Source: Halocaridina rubra (taxonomy: Eukaryota > Arthropoda > Malacostraca > Decapoda > Atyidae). From it: a DNA stretch of 64,000 nucleotides. The stretch spans positions 40,001 to 104,000 of the forward strand of contig JAXCGZ010007570.1 in the NCBI GenBank assembly GCA_037179515.1, read 5' to 3'. The notes below the pieces were generated by a model. The model was not told the DNA's origin. It saw nothing but the letters and a program-made list of their open reading frames with translations, and did not search any database. A program made the translations under genes and the position numbers. This document shows, piece by piece, positions 40,757 to 51,772 of the stretch; positions within the stretch are counted from its first letter, which is position 1, and every line of letters starts with the position of its first letter.

Positions 40757-43577
40757 TTGTTACACAAATGCTGATGGATTAGCTGGTAAGGCAGTAGAAT
40801 TAAAAGATAGGATTCACAACAGTAAGGCAGATATAGTAGCAATTACAGAGACTAAGTTGAATGAGGACATAAACAGTGTCACAGTTTTTCCTAAGGGCTT
40901 CGGAATACTAAGGGTTGAAAGATCTGAGAGGACTGGTGGAGGGATAGCACTGCTCATAAGTGAAAGGATTCAAGTTGAAGAAATAAACTTGGCAATAGAA
41001 AGTGAGTTCAAGGAATTTCTTGTTGCTCGCATAAATACTGGGTCAGAGAGCATAATAATAACTGTTGTATACAACCCACCAAGGAACCAAAATAGGCTTG
41101 ACGTTTATGAGGAAAGTCATATAGGTACTATTGAAGTCATAAACTCAGTTGTTAACATGGCACGGGAAAAAAAAATGTAGGATTTTGATTATGGGAGACT
41201 TTAATCATAAAGAGATAGATTGAATAAATCTTGACCCACACAGTGGTGAGGACTCATTCGGGGCAAGATTCCTAGATTGCGTACAAGGGAATTTCCTACA
41301 CCAACATGTAATGGAACCAACAAGGGCCAGGGGTGGGGATGAGCCATCACTACTTGATCTAGTGTTCACAGATAATGTGTTGGATATTGAAAAAATTGAG
41401 TATGAACCACCAATTGGAAAGAGTGACCACTGTGTGTTGTTGATGAAGTATATCATTGAAGATATTCTTCCTGAGAGTAGAGGCACTGAGGACATGAGTA
41501 GGAACTATCGGAAAGGAGATTACATCAAAATGAATGAGCTTTTTGCAGTTATTGACTGGAGAACCTTATTTTACAACAAATCTGTACAAGAATTGTATGA
41601 CATCTTTTGTGAGAAATATGGGAAGATAGTAGATTGCTGCATACCTGTCACCAAAGTAGGTGTAATTCATGCCAGAGAGAAATGGTTCGATAATGGGTGT
41701 ATAAGAGCTAAGGAGTGGAGAGACAAATGCTGGAAAAGGTATAGGAGGAGAAAAAACATAAATGTCTGGCAAACCTACAAAAGAGCAAGAAATGACTACC
41801 TAAGTAAAAGGAGAGAGGCAGAGAGAGACTATGAGAGGGACATCACCAGGAAGGCTAAAGAAAATCCCAAGCTTTTCCACAGCTTTATCAGAGGAAAACT
41901 GAAGGTAAAAGAACAGGTTTTAAGGCTAAAGAGAGCGGATGGAAGCATCACTGAGACGGATGAAGAGATCTGCAAAGAATTGAATAAGGAGTTTCAGTCA
42001 GTATTTACAGTAGAAAATACCCCACCCCCTCAGGTTGCAGTGATAGAAGCTCAAGGGCCGCTATTAGAGAACATCAACCTTACAACCACAGAGGTATGCA
42101 AAGCGCTGATGGATTTAGATGTTCATAAAGCTACAGGTCCTGATGACATATCCCCTCATGTGCTTAAAAATGCGCAAACACAATATCAGTGGCACTAAGT
42201 ATCATATTTAAGGAGTCACTGGAGTCAGGGGAGATTCCAAGATGCTGGAAACAAGCAAATGTGATACCTATCTTCAAAAAGGGAAGGAGGGATACGGCTC
42301 TGAACTATAGACCAGTTTCCTTGACCAGCATAGTTTGCAAAGTTATGGAGAAACTACTAAGGAAACATATCTCTCTTCACTTGGAATCCTTCAACTTTTT
42401 GTCAGTGAGGCAACATGGCTTCAGAGAAGGAAGATCAACAGTAACAAACTTATTAGAATTTTATGATGAGGTAAGCCAAATCTTACAGGAAAGAGAGGGC
42501 TGGGCAGATTGCATATTCCTAAACTTCCAGAAAGCGTTTGACACTGTTCCACATGGGAGACTTATTAGGAAGCTGCAATCAATGGCTAGAATAGGTGGAA
42601 ATGTTTTGGAATGGATAAAAACTTACTTAGAAGGAAGGGAACAGAGGGTTAGAGTAAGACACTCAGTGTCTGAATGGAGAAGAGTTAGTAGTGGAGTTCC
42701 ACAGGGTTCAGTTTTAGGGCCACTTTTGTTCCTTGTATATGTAAATGACCTACCAGAGTCTGTAAATTCATTCATGAATATGTTTGCAGATAATGCAAAG
42801 ATTGTGAAGAAAGTAAAAAACGAGAACAATGGTAGAGAACTTCAGGAGGATCTAAATAATCTGCATGAGTGGTCAGAAAAGTAGCTAATGAAATTCAATA
42901 CTTCAAAATGTAAGGTAATGAGAATGGGTACAAGTGCAAGAAGGCCCAAGCTTGACTACTCGGTGGCTGGAGTACAACTTCAAGAGACAGAAAATGAGAG
43001 AGATCTAGGAGTAAACATACTGGCAGATTTGTCTCCAGAAATACATATAAATGGCATAGTAAGGGCACCATATGCATTCTTATCAAATGTAAGGGTAGCC
43101 TTCAGGCACATGGACAAGGAAATGTTCAGAAATATTTATGTAACCTATGTGAGGCCAAAACTCGAATATGCAGCCCCCTTTTGGAATCCGCACTTGAAAA
43201 AGCACATAGCTAAGCTTGAAAAAGTTCAAAGACATGCCACGAAACTGGTGCCAGAAATACGCAATCTCAGTTATGATGAGAGGCTGAGGGAATTAGACTT
43301 ACCATCACTCGAAGCTAGAAGAGTGAGGGGGGATATGGTGACAGCCTTTAAATTCCTTCATGGTTATGATAGAGTGGATAGGGATGGATATTTTGATATG
43401 GCTGGCTCTAGAACTAGAAGTCATAGTTTGAAGCTTCATAAGAAAACTTCTTTGCAGGATGTAAGGAAATACTTTTTCAGTGTAAGAGTAGTTGATAATT
43501 GGAATTCGCTAAGCGAGGAGGTAGTTAATGCTATCTCAATCCATAGTTTTAAGGACAGGTATGATAAGTATCACTAA
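40757..43577 (+). pseudogene. LINE ORF2 (endonuclease plus RT), about five lesions
   Basis: Endonuclease signatures ITETKL, MGDFNHKEID and GKSDHCVLL are readable, then the basic linker, RT (VPQGSVLGPLLFL; the FADD motif reads FADN here) and the CR1-like C-terminal region ending DRYDKYH at 43577. Lesions: two-base loss near 40760, extra A in the A run near 41165, TGG to TGA at 41221-41223, one-base loss near 42168 and TGG to TAG at 42882-42884. FADD to FADN also removes a catalytic Asp. A dead copy. Confidence 0.9.
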
Positions 43578-43601
43578 GTATAAAATGGAACCGATCAGGA
43601 G

Positions 43602-43634
43602 ACGGGAAGATACGAGCTTTGGGCTCTTTCCCGT
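43602..43634 (+). other. Conserved 3' stem-loop of the LINE (copy 8)
   Basis: ACGGGAA pairs with TTCCCGT and, inside, GAGC pairs with GCTC, with an asymmetric GATAC bulge. It is followed by AAACACAATTAGGTAATCAC tail repeats. The same element is at 54620-54652 and 51230-51262. It resembles in placement the 3' stem-loops through which L2/CR1-group RTs recognise their RNA. Confidence 0.75.
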
Positions 43635-43669
43635 AAACACAATTAAGTAATCACAATTAGGTAATCACA

Positions 43670-44390
43670 ATTATTTTTTCGTTTACGTACTGTATAAACC
43701 CTCCCTGCACTGTTAAAAAAAACACCCTTTACATTGTAAACAACAGCAAGCAACGTAAATTTTTATGAAAGTGATAGATAAAATTACGGTGAATGAGGTG
43801 ATAATGACGTGACATATATACTCATTTACAATTATTTTTTCGTTTACGTACTGTATAAACCCTCCCTGCACTGTTAAAAAAACACCCTTTACATTATAAA
43901 TAACAGCAAGCAACGTAAATTTTTATGAAAGTGATAGATAAAATTACTGTGAATGAGGGGATAATGACGTGACATAGATACTCATTTACAATTATTTTTT
44001 CGTTTACGCACTGTTAAAAAAACACCCTTTACATTATAAATAACAGCATGCAACGTAAATTTTTATGAAAGTGATAGATAAAATTACGGTGAATGAGGTG
44101 ATAATGACGTGACATACATACTCATTTACAATTATTTTTTTGTTTACGTACTGTATAAACTCTCCCTGCACTGTTAAAAAAACACCCTTTACATTATAAA
44201 TAACAGCAAGCAACGTAAATTTTTATGAAAGCGATAGATAAAATTACGATCAATGAGGTGATGATGACGTGACAAACATACTCATTTACAATTATTTTTT
44301 CGTTTACGAACTGTATAAACCCTCCCTGCACTGTTAAAAAAACACCCTTTACATTTTAAATAACAGCACGCAACGTAAATTTCAATAAAA
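43670..44390 (+). repeat. About 160-bp tandem repeats, right part (about five units)
   Basis: The TAAACC marker recurs at 43695, 43855, 44155 and 44315. One unit between 43855 and 44155 has lost the marker through an 18-bp deletion (about 44008). The array then passes into the right terminus of the pogo-like element. Confidence 0.92.
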
Positions 44391-44531
44391 AAATGAAAAT
44401 ACTGAAATTTTTTTTTTCAATATTTTAATATTTTTGCGTATACCCATAAAATAAAATAATAATTTATAAAAAAAAAAACGCGATAGAGTGAGAACGCGAA
44501 CTAAGAAGCGCGAATAACCGGAATAACACTG

Positions 44532-45354
<823 letters not shown>

Positions 45355-45902
45355 AGGATCCAGGTAGCGTGGAACAGCTGGAAGAGAACATCAGGGGTGC
45401 TATGTGACAAGAAAATCAGTGCTAGAGTGAAAGGAAAAGTGTACAAGTCAGTTGTGAGACCAGCGTTGCTGTACGGTGCGGAGATGTGGCCGGTGAAAAA
45501 GGTTCAAGAAAGGAAGATAGATGTCGCAGAAATGAGAATGCTGAGGTGGATGTGCGGGGTGACGAGGGAGGACAGGATACGAAATGACCGGATCAGAGGT
45601 ACAGTGAAGGTGGTGGAGGCATCGGCGAAAGCGCAGGAGAGGAGATTACAGTGGTTCGGTCATGTGAAGAGGAGAGAAGAAGACTACGTGGGTGCGAGAG
45701 TGATGGAGATGGACGTGGAGGGCAGACGTAGACGAGGAAGACCTAAACTACGGTGGAAGGACCGACTGAAGGAGGATCTCAGAGAGAGACAGCTGGAGGA
45801 GGAGCAAGTGATGGACCGGAACCAGTGGAGACGACTAGTGAAGAGATGCGACCCCATATGAAAATGGGAACGCAAATAGAGGAAGAAGAAGAAGAAGAAG
45901 AA
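45355..45902 (+). pseudogene. RTE-like LINE, ORF2 C-terminal fragment with (GAA)n tail
   Basis: A frame open for about 168 codons from RIQVAWNSWKRTSGVLCDKK to KRCDPI (stop at 45859-45861). Landmarks are KVYKSVVRPALLYGAEMW, MRMLRWMCGVTREDRIRN, RRLQWFGHVKRREEDYVG and RRRRGRPKLRWKDRLKEDL, the typical C-terminal block after RT in RTE-type LINEs of arthropods and other animals. The 3' end is a short GAAGAAGAAG tail, as expected for a retrotransposed 3' end. RT palm and endonuclease are missing, so it is 5'-truncated. Clade assignment is from family knowledge. It is GC-richer than its surroundings. Confidence 0.85.
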
Positions 45903-46834
45903 AACAGCTAATGGATGCGGTGAAGATGGGTCGTTTATTTTTTCTGGATATGCCATAATGCTCAAACAATAATATGAGCTGTGGTGTAAAAAGTCATATA
46001 TCCAAAATTAAAATTAAAAAAATAGCCTTTCAGTGGTGACGAGAAAGTACTAAATACTAAATAAACGTAAGATCATACATTTGAAGATAATTGCATGATT
46101 GTAAGTTTTAACAAATGAGATCATTCCCAGAATAAGCACCCAATATCATTTGCTGGTGCTTTACCCGAGACTGAATCAAAAGGTTGCTTAATCTAACTTA
46201 ACCTAAGTTAGGCTATGTGAACCCGCCTTTTACTTCATTCGTAAATTGAACACCTGATATGATATAAAGTGTATTACGGGATTGATCCCAAATTGTGTTC
46301 AAATAAAAAAAAATGATAAAATGTGAGATATACAGACTTCTTTTGGACCTTTTCAGAAAATGTGTAAGTATTCAATATTATGCAGCCAGCTTGTTTTTTA
46401 TCATATAGGTATTAATGAATATGGAAAAGAAAAAAAAAGAAAAAAAAGAAACATCGGCCCCAAAATAGCAAACAATGAAAAGGCTGCTGTACAATTTTCA
46501 TCATAAGAATAAAAGAAGAAGAGTAAAATGCGTAACCCAGTACTAACCCCAACTACGTCTTTCTATAAGGATATTACGTATTTTCCAATCGCTTTTCGAT
46601 TTTACTACCTTTTCAAAATTCAGTTCTGCTGTTTAAGAAGGTAGGCGTTAAAGCTGAAGTTTCGATTTTATACTCAATAAATGTTGTCATCAGAGTATTG
46701 CAGTGCACTTTGCATCTTATCTGACCTGCAATTTTTATCGTGAGGTGTTCTTGGTTGTCAATCTGCATAGACGACCTTAAAGTTATGCTAAATGATAAAT
46801 TTACCGTAGAAAATATGTTTATATTTTTGGAACA
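45903..46834. other. Unassigned AT-rich sequence
   Basis: No convincing coding frame, RNA gene or known repeat. Contains poly-A/AG-rich stretches (about 46420-46450) and a few TTAACCTAA-like words. Confidence 0.5.
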
Positions 46835-47106
46835 CTTACAGTTTTGCGGGCCATACCAATGTTCAAAACCTACCAATAGAGAGCGCTAGGCTCCAACTAG
46901 AGAACTGGCGAATGAATACACAACAATAATGGCGACAATAGGCATGCGAAACAATTTTTTACTACCTTAACTAAAAATACCTACCTAACCTCTTAGTCAG
47001 GGGGGCTTTGCCCCCTTGGAACCCCCCATCATATAGGTTATGGTCGAACTACTTACTTGAGCGGAGGGGTGAGGTCGTTGAGCGGCATGGCCCGCAAAAC
47101 TGTAAG
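46835..47106. mobile_element. Candidate MITE with 23-bp inverted termini
   Basis: CTTACAGTTTTGCGGGCCAT at 46835 is repeated inverted at 47087-47106; the arms extend to 23 nt with one mismatch. The 272-bp interior is non-coding and contains a GC-rich palindrome (GGGGGGCTTTGCCCCC, near 46999). No target duplication is obvious at the arm ends, so the class is uncertain. Confidence 0.55.
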
Positions 47107-48885
47107 CTACCCATATTTTTGACCGGGCAGGGAATAGAAGGTGAATTTTTTTTTTCTTTTTTAAATTATTTTTTTCAATGAAAACGAAGAGCCACTTCCA
47201 GTGAGTCGCCAACACATTATAACCAAATCCGGCATGATAGTGCTGGAACAAATGAGTAATAGTATACCACTGATGAAATCATGAAATATTTGAAATAAGA
47301 AAAAATAATACCTGTGTATGGACAAATAATAGATGAATTTTAGTTATTTCCACCATGACCATCAACATTTATGGCTGTGGAGCTCTATCGCTGATGAGGT
47401 AATTTGGACCTATATAAGACATCATGAACAGTATCTGCAAATGTGGCATAAAGCATGGTAATTAGCATGTGCTAGGTAATAGGGTCTCTATACTATGATG
47501 GAAGACACTCAAAAACAGAGAAGGGAGATGCTGTTCATGAGAAATTATTTACTTTTTTTATTTCTCTTATAACTTACCATTTGAGTCTTGTGAGGTCTGC
47601 TGTGCAATAATTTAGCGTATTTTGCTCGTCTCTGCTCTTTATCAAATAAAATTTTCTTCAAATCACGCATCGTATACTTTATATTAATAAATATTTTATA
47701 AATATTTCGTAACTGGGGTGAATAAAGCTAACTATTTTAATCATTACCAAAGCTAAAATAATAATGAAACTCGTTAGATTTTTTGCTCCCCACACACATT
47801 AACTATACTAACCTAATCAAATATAACCTAACCTAATATGTAAGTGGAAAGCACATAAAGACAATTTAGAAGGAAAACCTGTTTGTAAATTAATATGTAC
47901 CAAAGGAGTGTTAAAGGGGTACAGGTACTATGATGGGCTAATATTGATCTTAAATAAATGTAATTAATTTGCTGTTTGCTTTCATATATATTTATCTTCT
48001 ATATGACTTTTTGGTGACCTTCATATATTGTCTGTATCTCTATTCATATCTTTTTGCTTCTTTCACTGTCGTTTTCATCTTTCATCAAATTGTTGGGACC
48101 ATAAAAAATAAACTTTGTAGAGTATTGAAATACCAGGTACAGATTTATTTCTTGCCATGATTAATGAATGTTTTTCATTACTTATAAAGATCCTGCCTGA
48201 CTTAACCTTATTCTTTTTGTTAATATTATCTATAAACATGTGTGACTTAATGAAATAATTTGTGCAAGAAACAAGTCTTAACAAAATGTTGATTCATGAA
48301 GCTTACAAGTTCTGAAATTGAAGCATGAACCAATCTAACAATCGAGAATACCTATAACCCGAAATAATAGCAAAGCACGGTAGCTGGTTTGCTAGGAATA
48401 CTATAGTGACAGCGTAACACCACAAGATTATTGTGAGTAACATAAGTGTTTTGTGTTAAAACCTAACTCAGCTCATCAGATATACCATAGAAATATTATA
48501 TAGCTTCACAGCCTGTCTAGTTTACCATAACAATCTACTTAGCCTAGAATACCTAACATTATAATGATAGAGAAAATTAATATACTTTTCTTTCGTCATA
48601 ATATGTGATATGAAAGAAACCTTTCAACATCAGAGGTGTGGATTTCGGTAATTCTTAAGGTAAATTTAATGCAAATGTGTATTTTAGTTAAGAAATTTTC
48701 TTGTTGATATCAATACCATCTTACTATAGAACTTTACCTTAAATATGAGATTATGCTTCTTTGTTTCATACAGTTATATGGAATTTATACTATGTATTTA
48801 AACTCTTCACAAATGTCCTGTTTCTACCAACTTCATCCATACATATATGTTATTGAATTAGCTCTTTTTAATATCCATTACACGC
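47107..48885. other. Unassigned AT-rich sequence
   Basis: About 1.8 kb. A few CCTAACCTAA words near 47815-47840 are too short to be a telomeric array. No coding, RNA or mobile feature could be supported. Confidence 0.5.
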
Positions 48886-48907
48886 GCACACACACACACA
48901 CACACAC
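48886..48907. repeat. (CA)n microsatellite before LINE copy 9
   Basis: About 22 bp of CA. The first of the CA tracts that separate plus-strand LINE copies. Confidence 0.93.
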
Positions 48908-49060
48908 GAGGAGGTAGTTAATGCTATCTCAATCCATAGTTTTAAGGACAGGTATGATAAGTATCACTGAGTATAAAATGGAACCGATCAGGAGACGGGA
49001 AGATACGAGCTTTGGGCTCTTTCCCGTAAACTCAATTAGGTAATCACACTTAGGTAATCA
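48908..49060 (+). mobile_element. LINE copy 9, 3'-terminal fragment
   Basis: Only the last about 27 codons of ORF2 (EEVVNAISIHSFKDRYDKYH), the stem-loop and two tail repeats. It is bounded by (CA)n on both sides. Confidence 0.9.

Positions 49061-49090
<30 letters not shown>
49061..49090. repeat. (CA)n microsatellite
   Basis: About 30 bp of CA between LINE copies 9 and 10. Confidence 0.95.
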
Positions 49091-49092
<2 letters not shown>

Positions 49093-51204
49093 TCTTCCTG
49101 AGAGTAGAGGCACTGAGGACATGAGGAGGAACTATCCGAAAGGAGATTACATCAAAATGAATGAGCTTTTTGCAGTTATTGACTGGAGAACCTTATTTTA
49201 CAACAAATCTGTACAAGAAATGTATGACATCTTTTGTGAGAAATATGGGAAGATAGTAGATTGCTGCATACCTGTCACCAAAGTAGGTGTAATTCATGCC
49301 AGAGAGAAATGGTTCGATAATGGGTGTAAAAGAGCTAAGGAGTGGAGAGACAAATGCTGGAAAAGGTATAGGAGGAGAAAAAACATAAATGCCTGGCAAA
49401 CCTACAAAAGAGCAAGAAATGACTACCTAAGTAAAAGGAGAGAGGCAGAGAGAGATTATGAGAGGGACATCACCAGGAAGGCTAAAGAAAATCCCAAGCT
49501 TTTCCACAGCTTTATCAGAGGAAAACTGAAGGTAAAAGAACAGGTTTTAAGGCTAAAGAGAGCGGATGGAAGCATCACTGAGACGGACGAAGAGATCTGC
49601 AAAGAATTGAACAAGGAGTTTCAGTCAGTATTTACAGTAGAAAATACCCCACCCCCTCAGATTGCAGTGATAGAAGCTCAAGGGCCGGTATTAGAGAACA
49701 TCAACCTTACAGCCACAGAGGTATGCAAAGCGCTGATGGATTTAGATGTTCATAAAGCTACAGGTCCTGATGACATATCCCCTCATGTGCTTAAAAAATG
49801 CGCAAACACAATATCAGTGGCACTAAGTATCATATTTAAGGAGTCACTGGAGTCGGGGGAGATTCCAAGATGCTGGAAACAAGCAAATGTGATACCTATC
49901 TTCAAAAAGGGAAGGAGGGATACGGCTCTGAACTATAGACCAGTTTCCTTGACCAGCATAGTTTGCAAACTTATGGAGAAACTACTAAGGAAACATATCT
50001 CTCTTCACTTGGAATCCTTCAACTTTTTGTCAGTGAGGCAACATGGCTTCAGAGAAGGAAGATCAACAGTAACAAACTTATTAGAATTTTATGATGAGGT
50101 AAGCCAAATCTTACAGGAAAGAGAGGGCTGGGCAGATTGCATATTCCTAGACTTCCAGAAAGCGTTTGACACTGTTACACATGGGAGACTTATTAGGAGG
50201 CTGCAATCAATGGCTAGAATAGGTGGAAATGTCTTGGAATGGATAAAAACTTACTTAGAAGGAAGGGAACAGAGGGTTAGAGTAAGACACTCAGTGTCTG
50301 AATGGAGAAGAGTTAGTAGTGGAGTTCCACAGGGTTCAGTTTTAGGGCCACTTTTGTTCCTTGTATATGTAAATGACCTACCAGAGTCTGTAAATTCATT
50401 CATGAATATGTTTGCAGATGATGCAAAGATTGTGAAGAAAGTAAAAAACGAGAACAATGGTAGAGAACTTCAGGAGGATCTAAATAATCTGCATGAGTGG
50501 TCAGAAAAGTGGCTAATGAAATTCAGTACCTCAAAATGTAAGGTAATGAGAATGAGTACAAGTGCAAGAAGGCCCAAGCTTGACTACTCGGTGGCTGGAG
50601 TACAACTTCAAGAGACAGAAAATGAGAGAGATCTAGGAGTAACATACTGGCAGATTTGTCTCCAGAAATACATATAAATGGCGTAGTAAGGGCAGCATAT
50701 GCATTCTTATCAAATGTAAGGGTAGCCTTCAGGCACATGGACAAGGAAATGTTCAGAAATATTTATGTAACCTATGTGAGGCCAAAACTCGAATATGCAG
50801 CCCCCTTTTGGAATCCGCACTTGAAAAAGCACATAGCTAAGCTTGAAAAAGTTCAAAGACATGCCACGAAACTGGTGCCAGAAATACGCAATCTCGGTTA
50901 TGATGAGAGGCTGAGGGAATTAGACTTGCCATCACTCGAAGCTAGAAGAGTAAGGGGGGATATGGTGACAGTCTTTAAATTCCTTCATGGTTATGATAGA
51001 GTGGATAGGGATCGATATTTCGATATGGCTGGCTCTAGAACTAGAGGTCATAGTTTGAAGCTTCGGAAGAAAACTTGTTTGCAGGATGTAAGGAAATACT
51101 TTTTCAGTGTAAGAGTAGTTGATAATTGGAATTCGCTAAGCGAGGAGGTAGTTAATGCTATCTCAATCCATAGTTTTAAGGACAGGTATGATAAGTATCA
51201 CTAA
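49091..51204 (+). pseudogene. LINE ORF2 fragment (RT) with one frameshift
   Basis: Open for 518 codons (49121-50677): basic linker, ATGPDDISPHVLKK, FLDFQKAFDTVTHG, VPQGSVLGPLLFL and FADD all intact. A one-base loss at about 50641 (GTAACATAC for GTAAACATAC) shifts frame, and the C-terminal region continues in 50656-51204 to DRYDKYH. The RT catalytic core is complete; the endonuclease is missing through truncation. Confidence 0.92.
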
Positions 51205-51294
51205 GTCTAAAAATGGAACCGATCAGGAGACGGGAAGATACGAGCTTTGGGCTCTTTCCCGTAAACACAATTAGGTAATCACAATTAGGTAATC
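49091..51294 (+). mobile_element. LINE copy 10, 5'-truncated at end of endonuclease
   Basis: Starts ATTCTTCCTGAGAGTAG directly after (CA)n and runs through linker, RT, 3' stem-loop (51230-51262) and tail repeats to (CA)n. It is little diverged from copies 8 and 11. Confidence 0.93.
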
Positions 51295-51322
51295 TCACAC
51301 ACACACACCACACACACACACA
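51295..51322. repeat. (CA)n microsatellite, imperfect
   Basis: About 28 bp of CA with one CC break, between LINE copies 10 and 11. Confidence 0.94.
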
Positions 51323-51324
51323 CA

Positions 51325-51770
51325 GTGGTAATCTCAGGCATAAGCGAATCCCAGGAGCCAACATGGCAGGGGAGACTTGAAGAAAATAAAGCTAGGGTTG
51401 TAGACCTGATAAGAAAGCTTGGAGTAGTATGTGGTCCTGAGGATATTGTAATCATACACCAACTAGGTAAATATTTGAGGGAAGGAAAGCCGAGACCAAC
51501 AAAAGTAGCCTTTGAGAGAGGGGAAACATGTAGGGAAATATTGTTGAGAAAAAAACTCTAAAAGACCTTCAAGAATTCAAAGAAGTGTTCATTAGACGAT
51601 ACAGAACACAGGAAGAGATGGGAAAGATCAAAAACTTGTTGCAAGAGGCAAGAAGGTTAAATGATGAAAGAAATGAAGAAGAGAAGAAAAAATTTCATTA
51701 CAGAGTTCTTCCAGACAAAGGGGAGATAAAGAAGATAATGACAGAAGATCAGGGGATGGGGCCTCATTAA
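51325..51770 (+). pseudogene. LINE ORF1 C-terminal part, one frameshift
   Basis: Encodes VISGISESQEPTWQGRLEE, IHQLGKY, RPTKVAFERGE, then stops at 51559-51561 after an A7 run (RKKL stop). The last part (FIRRYRTQEEM to GMGPH) is in the other frame and ends TAA at 51768-51770. The same A7 shift is in copy 8. The frameshift heptamer is altered here to AAAATTT by one change at 51692. The -1 frame is open from 51677 across the ORF1 stop into ORF2. Confidence 0.85.
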
Positions 51771-51772
51771 GA

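Larger units (their letters stand above)
39004..43669 (+). mobile_element. LINE copy 8, near full length, nested in the 160-bp repeats
   Basis: Has 5' UTR (with a small deletion relative to copy 6), ORF1, ORF2, 3' stem-loop and two tail repeats. Left junction: satellite text ends CATACTCATTTA; right junction: it resumes CAATTATTTTTTCG. Joining them recreates the satellite unit with no visible target duplication. Confidence 0.94.

Noticed and set aside
45397..45861. Possible host gene from the open basic protein
   Set aside because: The WMCGVTREDRIRN and GRPKLRW blocks and the (GAA)n tail mark it as a LINE 3' end.
47815..47840. CCTAACCTAA words suggesting arthropod telomere repeat
   Set aside because: Only two or three imperfect units; no array.
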